This document shows, piece after piece, positions 18,945 through 28,988 of a stretch of DNA of 64,000 nucleotides. Origin of the DNA: Phormidium sp. OSCR (GTDB lineage: Bacteria > Cyanobacteriota > Cyanobacteriia > Cyanobacteriales > Geitlerinemataceae); the NCBI GenBank assembly GCA_001314905.1, contig LJZT01000002.1, forward strand, positions 62,001 through 126,000. The letters run 5' to 3'. The notes under the pieces were generated by a model. It did no database searches. It saw nothing but the letters and a program-made list of their open reading frames with translations, and was not told the origin of the DNA. Position 1 is the stretch's first letter. The number at the start of each line of letters is the position of its first letter. The position numbers were made by a program, and so were the translations under genes.

Positions 18945-21743
18945 CTAACGGCAGGAATCAGCCGAAAACAGAGGAGAATTAGGCGTTGGTGCGACCAAAG
19001 ACACCTGGCCATTGGCTGTCATCATCCAAGAGGTTGCCTCAATCAGAGGTACCGTCTCAGATTCAGAGATCTCCTGCCGAGGGGTTCGAGTCCTATTGTG
19101 GTTTATATTCCCATTGAGCGATCGCCAATCTCGACCATCGAGCCAACCGAGAGATAATGGTAAACTGCGGCTGGGGTCTGTTGGCATCCCGCCTCGTCCG
19201 GTGATCGCAAAGCGATTATCCTGTCCCATACAATCTCGGACAATTTCCCTAGCGGGGTCTAGAGTGCCACTGTCGAGTTCCACGAGTCCCGCCGTACTAT
19301 CGACGTCTGGCGTATTAATCTCCACGATGCCACTAAATTCAGGTCCCAGGGCCGAGGTCGCGGTAATATCACTTTGACCCGTCTGAAACTCGCGAAACTC
19401 CGTGCCGAAAATCCCCTCAGCCGTGATGCTAACTTGACCTCCTCGACCTTCGAGGGCATTAGCGGTAATATCACTGTTGTCTAAGGCCACCAACGTAGCC
19501 GTATCGAGGCGGATATTGCCGCCATCACGACTCCCGGCGTTGGTACTGATACTACTACCATTGCGAAGTTGGAGAGTTTGCGATCGCACCTCAATATTTC
19601 CCCCAAGTCCCCCCACCGTGGCAGCATTCAAGCTACCGCCGTCTTGCAAGCGAATCTGACTCGCATCAATGGCTAACAGGCCCGCACTCCCAGTCCCCAA
19701 ACTGCGAACATCCAAGACTGCACCATCGCGAACCGTCAGGCGATCGCTGATAATGCGTAAATCCCCCCCCTCGCCACTGGCGGTTAACGGCAAATCTTCC
19801 CGTCCCGAGGAGGACACTAAAATTGTTGGTAATCCGGTGATGGGCGATCGGCCAAACACCTCAATGTCACTAGCATTGACCGTCAGCGTTCCCGCATCTC
19901 CTGCCCCCACGGTGGCCGTTGAGACAATGGCCCCATCACCCATCACTAAACGGCGGGTATTCAGAGTTAGATTCCCCGAGGGAAAGTCGCCAAAAGCAGT
20001 TGTTCCGGGGCCACTGGTGAGCCGGCCATCAGACGAGACCCCGATAATTTCAATTAAGTCCGTCGCGGTGATGTTGATATTGCCCCCCGGCCCTCCTTGG
20101 GTGACTAATTGAGTGCCGATGGTTCCGCCGGTGTTGGAGGTAATCAAGCCGCCACGATCATTGATGAGATGGCGAGTGGTAATGGTGATATCTCCAGCCG
20201 GCCCAGTTCCAAAGAGGGAGTTATTGAAAATCCCCGTGGGAACAAAGGCATCAGGCCGCGACTCGACCACTTCGACTCGCTCTTGAGTGTGAATCGTGAT
20301 CTGTCCGGCGGGGCCATCCCCTAGGGTCAAATTCGCCAGTCCCGAACCATTGGCGATACGCAAGGATTCAGCGGAGACGGTGATATCGCCGCCAAGACTT
20401 TGACTATCGACCGTGGTTGCATTGACTAAGGCGGATTCCGTGATGTCCAGGACTCCGCCAATGTCAAAACTGAGTTGTCCCCCCTGAGCGGTTCCAAAGA
20501 CCGGCATAAAGATGATACTGCCATTTTCAGCCCGAACGTCTCCGGGAGTGATGAGGCTGACATCGCCACTTTGGCCAGCAGTGGTGACGGAGAAGATGCC
20601 ACCAATGGTGTCGCCGTCGGGTTCTAAGCGGCCGGCGGCGATGGCGGCCAGGAAGCGGTTAAATGGCTCAAAGCCAACGCCACTGAGGGCGATCGCCTCT
20701 CGGGCCTGGATACGAATATCGCCCCCCTGGCCCCCCTCGCTGACTTGATTAACCAGGATGCGGGAGGTATCCTCCAGGCGAAAGTGTCCTGTTTGAATCT
20801 CGATATTGGGACGATTCTGAACCAAAATTTGCGCCCCCCCTTGCAGGTGGACGCTGTCTTGCATCTCGATGGCGATCGCACCGGGACCGATGGGGGTATC
20901 CGTGGAGAGGAGTTGCGCCCCGTCAGCCATCCGTAGGCGATGGCCCAGCAGCCGGATGGCCCCGCCAGCAATTCCCGCCTGTTGCGTCAGTTCAATGGTC
21001 CCCAAGGCCTGGGAATTAACGTGATTGAGGGGTTCGGGGCGATCGAGTTCAGCAAAACTCCCAGGGCCAAAACTGGCTAATTCTACCGAGAGAGGCGATC
21101 GCGCCTGGCCTCCCGGAAACAGCACATCTCCCCCGAGAAAGGAGAGGTGCAACGCCTCCAATCCCACCGGTGTTCCCATGTCATCAACAGCCACTGAACG
21201 ATTGACAATCGCTCCAGGGGTTTGGCCAAACTGTACCCCGACTGGGGCGGATACGGTCAACAAGGCGGGGGTTTCAGAGGCAGAATGACCCCAAACGGTT
21301 CCATCAGCAAATTGGATGTCTTCAGCGGTTGTGGCCAGAAATAGTCCCCCTAGAGACAGTCGTGCTGTTGGGCCAAATTCAATGCCGTGGGGATTGATTA
21401 ACAGAAAGTCTGCCGAACCATTGGCACTGAGATGTCCATCAAGGCGGGAGGGATTGCCCCCGGTAACGCGAGTGATAATTCGTTGAATGCTTGCGGCATT
21501 GTTGAAGTGAATTTGACGATTTTGGGGGATGGAAAAGTCTTGGAAACTGTGGAAGAGATTGCTTCCTGCTTGGGTTCCGCCATCGATTTGAATCCGGTCG
21601 TCTTGGTTGGTGAGTTGGGATGGGTTGGCTAAGGTTTGGTCTGGGACAACTTGGGCGTAGCTTGGGATTTGCGGGAGTGTTGTGATCAGGATTGGCAGGG
21701 CGAGTGTGGGGATTTGTTTAACTATCCATTGATGGGAAAACAT
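18945..21743 (-). CDS. Filamentous haemagglutinin N-terminal (TPS) domain exoprotein
   Basis: Signal peptide, then GTQAGSNLFHSFQDFSIPQNRQIHFNNAASIQRIITRVTGGNPSRLDGHLSANGSADFLLINPHGIEFGPTARLSLGG; beta-helical repeats. Confidence 0.93.
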   Translation of the reverse strand: MFSHQWIVKQIPTLALPILITTLPQIPSYAQVVPDQTLANPSQLTNQDDRIQIDGGTQAGSNLFHSFQDFSIPQNRQIHFNNAASIQRIITRVTGGNPSRLDGHLSANGSADFLLINPHGIEFGPTARLSLGGLFLATTAEDIQFADGTVWGHSASETPALLTVSAPVGVQFGQTPGAIVNRSVAVDDMGTPVGLEALHLSFLGGDVLFPGGQARSPLSVELASFGPGSFAELDRPEPLNHVNSQALGTIELTQQAGIAGGAIRLLGHRLRMADGAQLLSTDTPIGPGAIAIEMQDSVHLQGGAQILVQNRPNIEIQTGHFRLEDTSRILVNQVSEGGQGGDIRIQAREAIALSGVGFEPFNRFLAAIAAGRLEPDGDTIGGIFSVTTAGQSGDVSLITPGDVRAENGSIIFMPVFGTAQGGQLSFDIGGVLDITESALVNATTVDSQSLGGDITVSAESLRIANGSGLANLTLGDGPAGQITIHTQERVEVVESRPDAFVPTGIFNNSLFGTGPAGDITITTRHLINDRGGLITSNTGGTIGTQLVTQGGPGGNINITATDLIEIIGVSSDGRLTSGPGTTAFGDFPSGNLTLNTRRLVMGDGAIVSTATVGAGDAGTLTVNASDIEVFGRSPITGLPTILVSSSGREDLPLTASGEGGDLRIISDRLTVRDGAVLDVRSLGTGSAGLLAIDASQIRLQDGGSLNAATVGGLGGNIEVRSQTLQLRNGSSISTNAGSRDGGNIRLDTATLVALDNSDITANALEGRGGQVSITAEGIFGTEFREFQTGQSDITATSALGPEFSGIVEINTPDVDSTAGLVELDSGTLDPAREIVRDCMGQDNRFAITGRGGMPTDPSRSLPLSLGWLDGRDWRSLNGNINHNRTRTPRQEISESETVPLIEATSWMMTANGQVSLVAPTPNSPLFSADSCR

Positions 21744-21858
21744 GATGGTTGGACTCTGTTACTTAAGTTTATTAAATCCGGGTGATGTAGGTCGAATACC
21801 AGACACCGGGTTTCTTTAAGAAACTCGGTGTCTTAACGGGAACGGGAGTTTCATGAGC

Positions 21859-22015
21859 TATAGCAAAAATTGGTCTGAATAGGACAAAAAAAATTGGGGA
21901 AAAGAAGGCAAGAGGCATAACCCACCCCTAACCCCTCCCAAGAGGGGATGGCAAGAGGCAAGAGGTAGGAGATTCTCTTCCTCAGAGTATCCTAAAGCAA
22001 TCTTCGATTGCTATA
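21859..22015. mobile_element. MITE-like element, copy A
   Basis: Terminal inverted repeats TATAGCAA/TTGCTATA. Internal sequence matches the reverse complement of 61032..61213. Confidence 0.7.
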
Positions 22016-22154
22016 TCTGTGATTTAACGTTTAAGAATTGGGAAAAATTAGTGTAAATCAATTGATGTTTTTTGCGGTTGTTGCTAAACTAAAAACTACG
22101 AGAGATGTTCCCAATCACTCCAGTTTTTTATTTATTCTTTTTCATTTATTAATT

Positions 22155-22298
22155 ATGAACTATCAAGTGTTTAGCGTTTTTCCCACTCTCGCAACCGTGG
22201 ACAGCAGTTTTGTCTTAGACTGGCTGGCTGTATTTGGCTACCTCACCTTACTCATCATCGCCGTATTTGGCGCTCTCTTTGCTGGCTCGAAGCGCTGA
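22155..22298 (+). CDS. Small single-TM protein, 47 aa
   Basis: MNYQVFSVFPTLATVDSSFVLDWLAVFGYLTLLIIAVFGALFAGSKR; overlaps the menE 3' end on the opposite strand. Confidence 0.4.
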   Translation: MNYQVFSVFPTLATVDSSFVLDWLAVFGYLTLLIIAVFGALFAGSKR

Positions 22299-23678
22299 GA
22301 CGAGACGTTGCACCTGCACCTGCTCAAGTTTACCGCGACTGTTGCGAGGAATCCGCTCAGTTGCCAGCCAATGTTTTGGATGTTTATAGGACGCTAACTG
22401 GTGCGCTAGACGCGATCGCCCCTCCATGATAATCTCCTCAGACAACTCGGTGCCGGCCGGAACATACAGGGCTACCACCACCTCACCCCAGTCCTCATCC
22501 GCCATCCCGAACACACAGACATCCTCAATCCCCGGACTTTCTCGTAACACCGCCTCAACTTCACTGGGAAACACCTTCTCCCCGCCGCTAATAATCATCT
22601 GGCTTCCCCGGCCCAAAATATGCAGATAACCCGCCTCATCAAAATAGCCATAATCATCCGTCACCAGTTCCCCGAGACTCGGTTCATCCCACTCAAATTC
22701 GCCGTAATAGCCCCGCATCAAGGATTGACCCCGAATCGTTAATTGTCCGATTTCTCCAGGCTTAACCGGGCAGCCAGAGGCATCAGCGATGATAATTTCA
22801 CTATGGGGCAGAACTCGACCACTGCTGTTGTTGCCAGCGAGGAACTCCCGAGGTTGCAGCGTCGCCACCTGAGAGGCCGTCTCCGTCATACCATAAGTTA
22901 AAGCCAAGGGCAGACCCTGCGATCGCCCCATCTCCAGTAATCCCGGCCAAGCTGGCCCACCGCCGAGTAAAATCCCCTCAAACCGTTGTAACCAGGGAAT
23001 TAACCTGGGATTTTGCAACAGTCGCTGTAACTGAGTCGGAACCAAAGAAATCCAGAACTGTTCCGGCTCAAACGCGGGCAATACTCCAGCCTGTAACGCC
23101 TTGTAAGAACCAAAAACGAGTTGGCCTCGGGTGACGAGCGATCGCACCACCTGCATCAAGCCACTGACATGAAACAGCGGCAAGGTACAGTAACAGTTAA
23201 TCTGTTGGCCCGTCTGTTGGCCCTGGATATGGTCGCGAAACCCCAACGCCGAAGCCGTTAGCCGCTCCCAGGTGTGAACCGCAAAACGAATCCTCCCCGA
23301 CGTTCCCCCAGTGGGAATCATAATTGTCCCGGCTGGGGGGTGAGTTTTGGTATTAGAAGTCTGGGCGTTAGAAGTCTTAGAACTCATGTTCAGTCGAACC
23401 TGGCCCCAAACTAGATTACAGGTCAATAAACCTTGTACCTGTTGCCATTCTCGGTGACGCCATTGGGGATTCCCGAGAACGAGGGGAACTCCCCGTAACT
23501 GAGTCGCCAGGAACCCGGCCAAAAAGGCGATCGCATCCCGTTCAGCCAACAACACCAGCGGCGACTGGGGATGACGATCTAATTGCCCTAGTTTTTGCTC
23601 AAGTTGCGCCTCAAAGGCCGATAACATCTCAGCCTCAGATGCAGCAAACAGTCGAGAATAGTCCAGCAATCGATGCAC
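22248..23678 (-). CDS. menE: 2-succinylbenzoate-CoA ligase (AMP-binding)
   Basis: MIPTGGTSGRIRFAVHTW, LTYGMTETASQVATL, RGYYGEFE, DYGYFDEAGYLHILGRGSQMIISGGEKVFPSEVE, RNSRGKLEQ. Confidence 0.85.
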   Translation of the reverse strand: MHRLLDYSRLFAASEAEMLSAFEAQLEQKLGQLDRHPQSPLVLLAERDAIAFLAGFLATQLRGVPLVLGNPQWRHREWQQVQGLLTCNLVWGQVRLNMSSKTSNAQTSNTKTHPPAGTIMIPTGGTSGRIRFAVHTWERLTASALGFRDHIQGQQTGQQINCYCTLPLFHVSGLMQVVRSLVTRGQLVFGSYKALQAGVLPAFEPEQFWISLVPTQLQRLLQNPRLIPWLQRFEGILLGGGPAWPGLLEMGRSQGLPLALTYGMTETASQVATLQPREFLAGNNSSGRVLPHSEIIIADASGCPVKPGEIGQLTIRGQSLMRGYYGEFEWDEPSLGELVTDDYGYFDEAGYLHILGRGSQMIISGGEKVFPSEVEAVLRESPGIEDVCVFGMADEDWGEVVVALYVPAGTELSEEIIMEGRSRLAHQLASYKHPKHWLATERIPRNSRGKLEQVQVQRLVSALRASKESAKYGDDE

Positions 23679-23686
23679 GTTCCCGG

Positions 23687-24904
23687 CTATCCTTGCTCAT
23701 CACGACCACGCATCCGATTCACCCAAGCCAACTGAGAGAGAAAATACTGGGTGACAAGGGTGGGTTGTTCGGCTTCCATCAAGGCCCGCACCACAGCTAC
23801 CCGCGTTGCACCTGCTTCAAACACTTGTGGGAGTCGGTTCATATCAATCCCCCCAATAGCAAACCAGGGAACCGGACAACGTTCAGCGGCATAGCGGACA
23901 TATTCCAAGCCAGCAGGGGCTTTTCCCTCTTTCGTAGGCGTGGAATAGACGGGGCCAACTCCCACATAGTCGGCTCCTTCGGCTAAGGCGCGGCGCATTT
24001 CTTCGGGGTTCGTGGTTGAACGACCGATAATCCGTTGGGAACCCAACAGTTGACGCGCGAAGGAGATGGGGACATCTTGCTGTCCTAAATGAACCCCATC
24101 AGCTTCAATGGCTAAGGCTAAATCGACGCGATCGTTGAGGATAAATAAGGCCCCATAGTCATGACAGAGATGTTTGAGTTTTTGGGCGGTGTTGAGGCGC
24201 GTCACATCATCGGCATCCTTATCCCGATATTGCACCAGGGTCAGTCCCCCTTGTAGAGCCGCTTCGACAATCTCAAATAGGCGATCGCTCGGAGATGTTA
24301 CCAGATAGAGAGAGGCTTGTTTTAAGGTTTGCTGCCGTTGATAGGCCAGAAAGTAACTTTCTAGGGTATAAACTTGATATCGCATCTGTTTACAAGCATT
24401 GCCCATATCGACGTGGTAGAGCTTGCCGTATTCTTCTAAGACTCGTAAGGCTTCTTCGACGCGACAGAGGTTGGCTTGTAAGACCTGTTCAACGTTCTCT
24501 CGTCGTTCTTCGCGAGGATGTGTTAGGTCAACGCCAGGATCATCAGGGGTATTTCGGGCGGATCTGAGTTTAGCACTATGCCAACGGCCGAGTTCCTGGC
24601 GCATCTGCTTGCAGGTATCGGTTAACTCAGCGTTGTTTAATCCGAAACGACACCATTCTTCGACGATGCGTATGCCTTCGCGAGCGCGATCGAGGTTGGC
24701 ATCGAGGATGCGGCAGACGGAGGGCGGCGTTAAACTGGCTTCGTGGTGGGCTTGTCCTTCGATAGACATTGTTCCCTCAATGACAGTAGGTTCGTGGGTT
24801 TCCCGAGGGTTCATCGGCGGTGTTTTAGGTTGGGATAGGCGGTGGTTGAGGACATCAACCCGTTGTCTGTTGTTCACTGATTTGGTTGTTGCGTTGTCTT
24901 GCAC
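23687..24904 (-). CDS. thiE: Thiamine-phosphate synthase with cyanobacterial N-terminal extension
   Basis: [81 protein letters not shown]. Confidence 0.95.
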   Translation of the reverse strand: MQDNATTKSVNNRQRVDVLNHRLSQPKTPPMNPRETHEPTVIEGTMSIEGQAHHEASLTPPSVCRILDANLDRAREGIRIVEEWCRFGLNNAELTDTCKQMRQELGRWHSAKLRSARNTPDDPGVDLTHPREERRENVEQVLQANLCRVEEALRVLEEYGKLYHVDMGNACKQMRYQVYTLESYFLAYQRQQTLKQASLYLVTSPSDRLFEIVEAALQGGLTLVQYRDKDADDVTRLNTAQKLKHLCHDYGALFILNDRVDLALAIEADGVHLGQQDVPISFARQLLGSQRIIGRSTTNPEEMRRALAEGADYVGVGPVYSTPTKEGKAPAGLEYVRYAAERCPVPWFAIGGIDMNRLPQVFEAGATRVAVVRALMEAEQPTLVTQYFLSQLAWVNRMRGRDEQG

Positions 24905-26164
24905 CTAGGATTTGCGTATATGGGGTTATCACTTATCCAATGGGGCGCGTTGGGGGCGCTCACGCTCACCCTGGCGAATGGTATCACTATTGAGCCGGCG
25001 ATCGCCCAATCGGGACCCAGATTACTCAGTCAAAGGGCATCGTCTTCAGGGTCGTCGGGGCGATCGTCTCAGGCCACGTTAGTCTTTGTCAATCCTACTC
25101 AGGGACGAGATCACCCCGGTGGCGGTAGTGAGGCGCAACCGCTGCGAACGTTAACCTATGCTTTGCGTCGCGCCGAAGCCAATACGGTGATTTTCCTCAG
25201 TCCGGGAACCTACAACCGCGCTAACGGTGAAGTTTTCCCCCTACGGCTGCCCTCTGGGGTTACGCTCTATGGTAATCCGAGAGGGCAGGGCCAGGGAGTG
25301 ATGATTTCCGGTGGTGGGAGCCTCGACAGTGCGTATGGCTCTCAGCATACGGCGATCGCGGCGGCTGATGGTTCGGGCTTGAATGGGGTGACGGTAAGCA
25401 ATCCCCAGGGCCATGGCATTTGGTTAGCGTCGGGCCGCCTCTGGGTTGTCAATAGTACCTTTGAGGGCAATGGCAATCAAGGAGTGGCGATCGCGCCGAC
25501 GGCTGAGGCTTCTTCCCAGGATAATCGTTTTGTTAATAATCGCGGCAATATCGGTCGTCTGGCAACTCGTTCCCGTCTAGGATCGTCGGCTTCAACGCCG
25601 GCCCTAATTCCTACTGAACGAGAGGCCACTGAACGAGAGGCCACTGAAACCGAGTCTACAGAAGGCGTTGAGGTTCTTTCTTGGGGCAATGCCAGTGCGT
25701 TATCGGTGCAGCAGCGATCGCCTTCGGTCTCCTTTGACAAACCTCCCCTAGCCTACCAGCCGCCCCAATCCTCCTATCCGGTGCCGATTTCGACTCGGGG
25801 GGAACTTCCGCCGCTTCGGGTTCCTGATGGTAATGTCCCCATCGGCGATCGCGGTCATTTGCCGTTACCGCCTACCACTGCCCTCTCGAACCGTCCTGGC
25901 GCACCTCCACCACCGCCGAGTTATGCCAGTGTTAATGTGCCACCGACGCGCCTACAATTCCGCATTACCGTTGTTCCTCGCAGCAACAGCGATCGAGAGT
26001 TGGTACAACTGTTGATGCCCGATGCCCTCACCCTACGCCGCCGTGATGGACATATTACCCAGTCGGCCGCCTTCCGCCACCGCGATCGGGCTGAGGCGGT
26101 GTTGGATGCACTGCAACGCCATGGTATTCAGGCTTCGTTGCAATCTTTGGGGAATGGGGAATAG
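24899..26164 (+). CDS. DUF1565-domain secreted protein
   Basis: VFVNPTQGRDHPGGGSEAQPLRTLTYALRRAEANTVIFLSPGTYNRANGEVFPLRLPSGVTLYGN, then a Pro-rich tail. Confidence 0.85.
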   Translation: MHLGFAYMGLSLIQWGALGALTLTLANGITIEPAIAQSGPRLLSQRASSSGSSGRSSQATLVFVNPTQGRDHPGGGSEAQPLRTLTYALRRAEANTVIFLSPGTYNRANGEVFPLRLPSGVTLYGNPRGQGQGVMISGGGSLDSAYGSQHTAIAAADGSGLNGVTVSNPQGHGIWLASGRLWVVNSTFEGNGNQGVAIAPTAEASSQDNRFVNNRGNIGRLATRSRLGSSASTPALIPTEREATEREATETESTEGVEVLSWGNASALSVQQRSPSVSFDKPPLAYQPPQSSYPVPISTRGELPPLRVPDGNVPIGDRGHLPLPPTTALSNRPGAPPPPPSYASVNVPPTRLQFRITVVPRSNSDRELVQLLMPDALTLRRRDGHITQSAAFRHRDRAEAVLDALQRHGIQASLQSLGNGE

Positions 26165-26197
26165 GCAAGAGGCAAGAGGCAAGAGGCAAGAGGCAAG
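26149..26197. repeat. Heptanucleotide array ggggaat x2 then aggcaag x5
   Basis: ggggaat|ggggaat|aggcaag|aggcaag|aggcaag|aggcaag|aggcaag. The stop codon of the DUF1565 gene lies inside. Confidence 0.92.
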
Positions 26198-26237
26198 GCA
26201 GGGAACTTCGGAATTGGGAATAGGGAACAGAAAAGAC

Positions 26238-26325
26238 GTAGGGGCGTACCCTTGTGGTCGCCCGAGGCAAGGGGCATAACCCACCCCTAACCCCTCCCAA
26301 GAGGGGATGGCAAGGGGCAAGGGGC
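26238..26325. repeat. Dispersed intergenic repeat modules
   Basis: gtaggggcgtacccttgtggtcgccc and ggcataacccacccctaacccctcccaagaggggatggcaag. Modules recur at 15260-15295, 21910-21970, 47330-47440 and 61090-61160. Confidence 0.75.
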
Positions 26326-26356
26326 AAGGGGGTTGTGAGATTTTTTGAAAATGGTA

Positions 26357-27517
26357 TTACGATGAACTACCCGCTGCTTGTTCTACGGCCCAGGTGAAGG
26401 TTTGCAAAATCTGCTCTAACATCAAATCATCTTGTAATGCCGAGAGTCGTAGATAGGGAAAACGGGTTTCTGTGGGATTTGTCGGCAGGGCAATCCCGAC
26501 TGAACTGAACTTCGATCGCAGTTCTTGCCAGGGTTCTGTCTGATTAAACGGGGGTTGAGAACCGTAATTTTGTGAGGAGAGTTCTAAACCGCCCCAAATG
26601 CCGATATTGAATAACTCACTGCCAATTTTGCCGCGATTATCTTTGAAATAAACACCAAATCCGCCATAGTTATCGCCTTTGCCCCATTGCACTTCAACAT
26701 GGGGGACTTTTTCTTGCGCCCAGGCATAGATTTTTCGTGCCACTGCTGCCTCTTCTTCGCCCCGGCGACTGGCGAATTCTGGGAAAAATGATGTTTCATC
26801 CCAACGACGACGTTCACGGGTGGCGCTGGACTTTTTCAGGCGAGCTTCGGCGGTTTGTCCGAGGACCCGAGGGACTAATAGACGCAAGGCCTCGGCGGAG
26901 TGATCGGCATATTGTTTGACTTCAAGGGCCAAGACTTCGGCCGGATCGACTTGTTCGTTGAGAAACTCGACCACTCGCCGCAATTCTGGGGCGATGCGAT
27001 CGGCCACAAAGACGAGGCGAATTTTCCCGGCTTGCAGATGGGTTTTGACTTTTTGCCAGAACCGTTCTTCGCTGGCATCTTCTCCCAAAAACTCTTCAAA
27101 GACTTCTTCGGGATCGCGGCCTTGTTCGCGGCAATTGGTCTCAAACTGCGACACAATCGTGTCGATGGGCCAGTAAATGCTGGCATTGGCGGCGTAGTCT
27201 AACATCTGGCCAATGACTTCTTGGCGGATGCGACTGTTATCAATGCGTTTAACTTCAACTAGGGTGGGGATGGCGTTTTGGTCGATGAAGAGGCGATCGA
27301 CGGACCAACGGCCGGCCCCGTCTTCCTCGGTGGGAATTGGGGTCTCTCGGCGAATTAGCAGCCAGTAGCGGGGGAGTGCTGTATCAATCTGATCGCCAGC
27401 CAGGAGGTTGGGATAGGTTTCCAGGAGTTCTTGGAGTTGTTCTTCGGACTCGTAAGCTTGCTCGCTCATTTCGACTAATTGCTCGTCGTCCTGGATTAGA
27501 TAAATGCCTCCACCCAT
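26357..27517 (-). CDS. PD-(D/E)XK nuclease-like hypothetical protein
   Basis: WSVDRLFIDQNAIPTLVEVKRIDNSRIRQEVIGQMLDYAANA resembles a D...ExK core with downstream QxxxY. Confidence 0.6.
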   Translation of the reverse strand: MGGGIYLIQDDEQLVEMSEQAYESEEQLQELLETYPNLLAGDQIDTALPRYWLLIRRETPIPTEEDGAGRWSVDRLFIDQNAIPTLVEVKRIDNSRIRQEVIGQMLDYAANASIYWPIDTIVSQFETNCREQGRDPEEVFEEFLGEDASEERFWQKVKTHLQAGKIRLVFVADRIAPELRRVVEFLNEQVDPAEVLALEVKQYADHSAEALRLLVPRVLGQTAEARLKKSSATRERRRWDETSFFPEFASRRGEEEAAVARKIYAWAQEKVPHVEVQWGKGDNYGGFGVYFKDNRGKIGSELFNIGIWGGLELSSQNYGSQPPFNQTEPWQELRSKFSSVGIALPTNPTETRFPYLRLSALQDDLMLEQILQTFTWAVEQAAGSSS

Positions 27518-27690
27518 GAGTTAACCTCTATACCTTAGTTAGTTTGATGTGACTGATACCGTTGACGCTGACCTGACATCTGTTTCTCCTCAGAGCAGTC
27601 CTCAGAGCAGTCCCTAGAGCCGGTTATGATGGCTCAGTCAGATGATGGGAAACGGACTCTGGGAGATAATTCCGTACAATTACAGGACAA

Positions 27691-28530
27691 TTACAGGTGC
27701 AATGTGCCTGTAAAGACAAAGGTGGCTGGCCCCGTCATATACACAGATCCTTGACTCGACCACTCAATTTCCAAGTTACCACCCGGTAGTTCAACTGTGG
27801 TAACTCGGTCACAGCGTCCGGTCAGGACACCGGCGACTACAGATGCACAAGCCCCTGTGCCACAGGCCAGCGTAGCACCTGCCCCGCGTTCCCACACCCG
27901 CATTTTTACGTAATTGCCCTGAGTCACTTCAAGAAATTCCGTGTTAACCCCTTGGGGGAATTGCGGATGATGCTCGAATTGGGGGCCAATGTCAGCCAGG
28001 GGGATAGCAGAAACGTCATCGACAAAGACGACACAATGGGGATTGCCCATGCTGACGGTGGTGAGGTTCCAGGTGCGATCGCCGACGGTTAGGGGAACAT
28101 CAACCACTTTCTCAGACTCAGGTTTGAGGGTCGTGGGGATTTGCCCAGCTAACAGACGTGGTTCTCCCATATCTACTTTAACCCGTCCGTCGGCCTGGCA
28201 TTGAGGGGTGATGACCCCGGCTAGGGTATGAATGCGATAGGTGGCTGCTTCTTGGCCGTTCAGTTGGGCCGCAAATTGCGCTAGACAGCGGATACCATTG
28301 CCGCACATCTCGGGTTCTGAGCCATCGGAGTTAAAAATCCGCATGGTGTAATCCGTCCCGTCTTGGCCTGGAAGTAAGAAAATCACGCCATCAGCGCCAA
28401 TGCCAAAATTGCGATCGCAGATCTGCTTGGCCTGTTCTGGCGTTAACAGGGGATCGTGGCTGTGGCGGTTGTCGAGCAAGATGAAATCATTGCCCAAACC
28501 GTGATATTTCTGAAAGTCCAGGGTTGTCAT
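27691..28530 (-). CDS. dapF: Diaminopimelate epimerase
   Basis: [50 protein letters not shown]. Confidence 0.97.
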   Translation of the reverse strand: MTTLDFQKYHGLGNDFILLDNRHSHDPLLTPEQAKQICDRNFGIGADGVIFLLPGQDGTDYTMRIFNSDGSEPEMCGNGIRCLAQFAAQLNGQEAATYRIHTLAGVITPQCQADGRVKVDMGEPRLLAGQIPTTLKPESEKVVDVPLTVGDRTWNLTTVSMGNPHCVVFVDDVSAIPLADIGPQFEHHPQFPQGVNTEFLEVTQGNYVKMRVWERGAGATLACGTGACASVVAGVLTGRCDRVTTVELPGGNLEIEWSSQGSVYMTGPATFVFTGTLHL

Positions 28531-28686
28531 TGTGGGTGAGTCCTTTGTCCGTCATTAGGGGGCGTTCGTGCCCTTTCGCTCAAGGTGGTATGGTAGCCAA
28601 TAATAGCAAACACAGTGGCGATCGCCGTGACGCCCACAACCGGCCATTTTATTCGACATTTCTATTATCAGTGAGGAGACGGACCT

Positions 28687-28917
28687 ATGGCGATTGAAAT
28701 GGATACGAGTTTACCGAGCATTCGTTTCCTGCAACAGTACGTCAAAGAACATACCCCCCTTGAACTACAAACCACCACCGGCGATCGCCTGATTGGACGA
28801 ATTGCCTGGCAAGATCCCATCTACTTCTGTTTACTGGATGATGAGGGGCATCAATACCTGGTCAATCGTCAATTGGTGGTCTATGTCAAACCGGTCACGG
28901 CTCCAAATGAGGGTTAG
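28687..28917 (+). CDS. hfq: Cyanobacterial-type Hfq
   Basis: LPSIRFLQQYVKEHTPLELQTTTGDRLIGRIAWQDPIYFCLLDDEGHQYLVNRQLVVYVKP. Confidence 0.85.
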   Translation: MAIEMDTSLPSIRFLQQYVKEHTPLELQTTTGDRLIGRIAWQDPIYFCLLDDEGHQYLVNRQLVVYVKPVTAPNEG

Positions 28918-28988
28918 ACTATGACGGTTAAAATGAGCAGTACCCGGATGATGGGTCGCTCTCCCCGTTTCTAATGGTTAAGTCCTAA

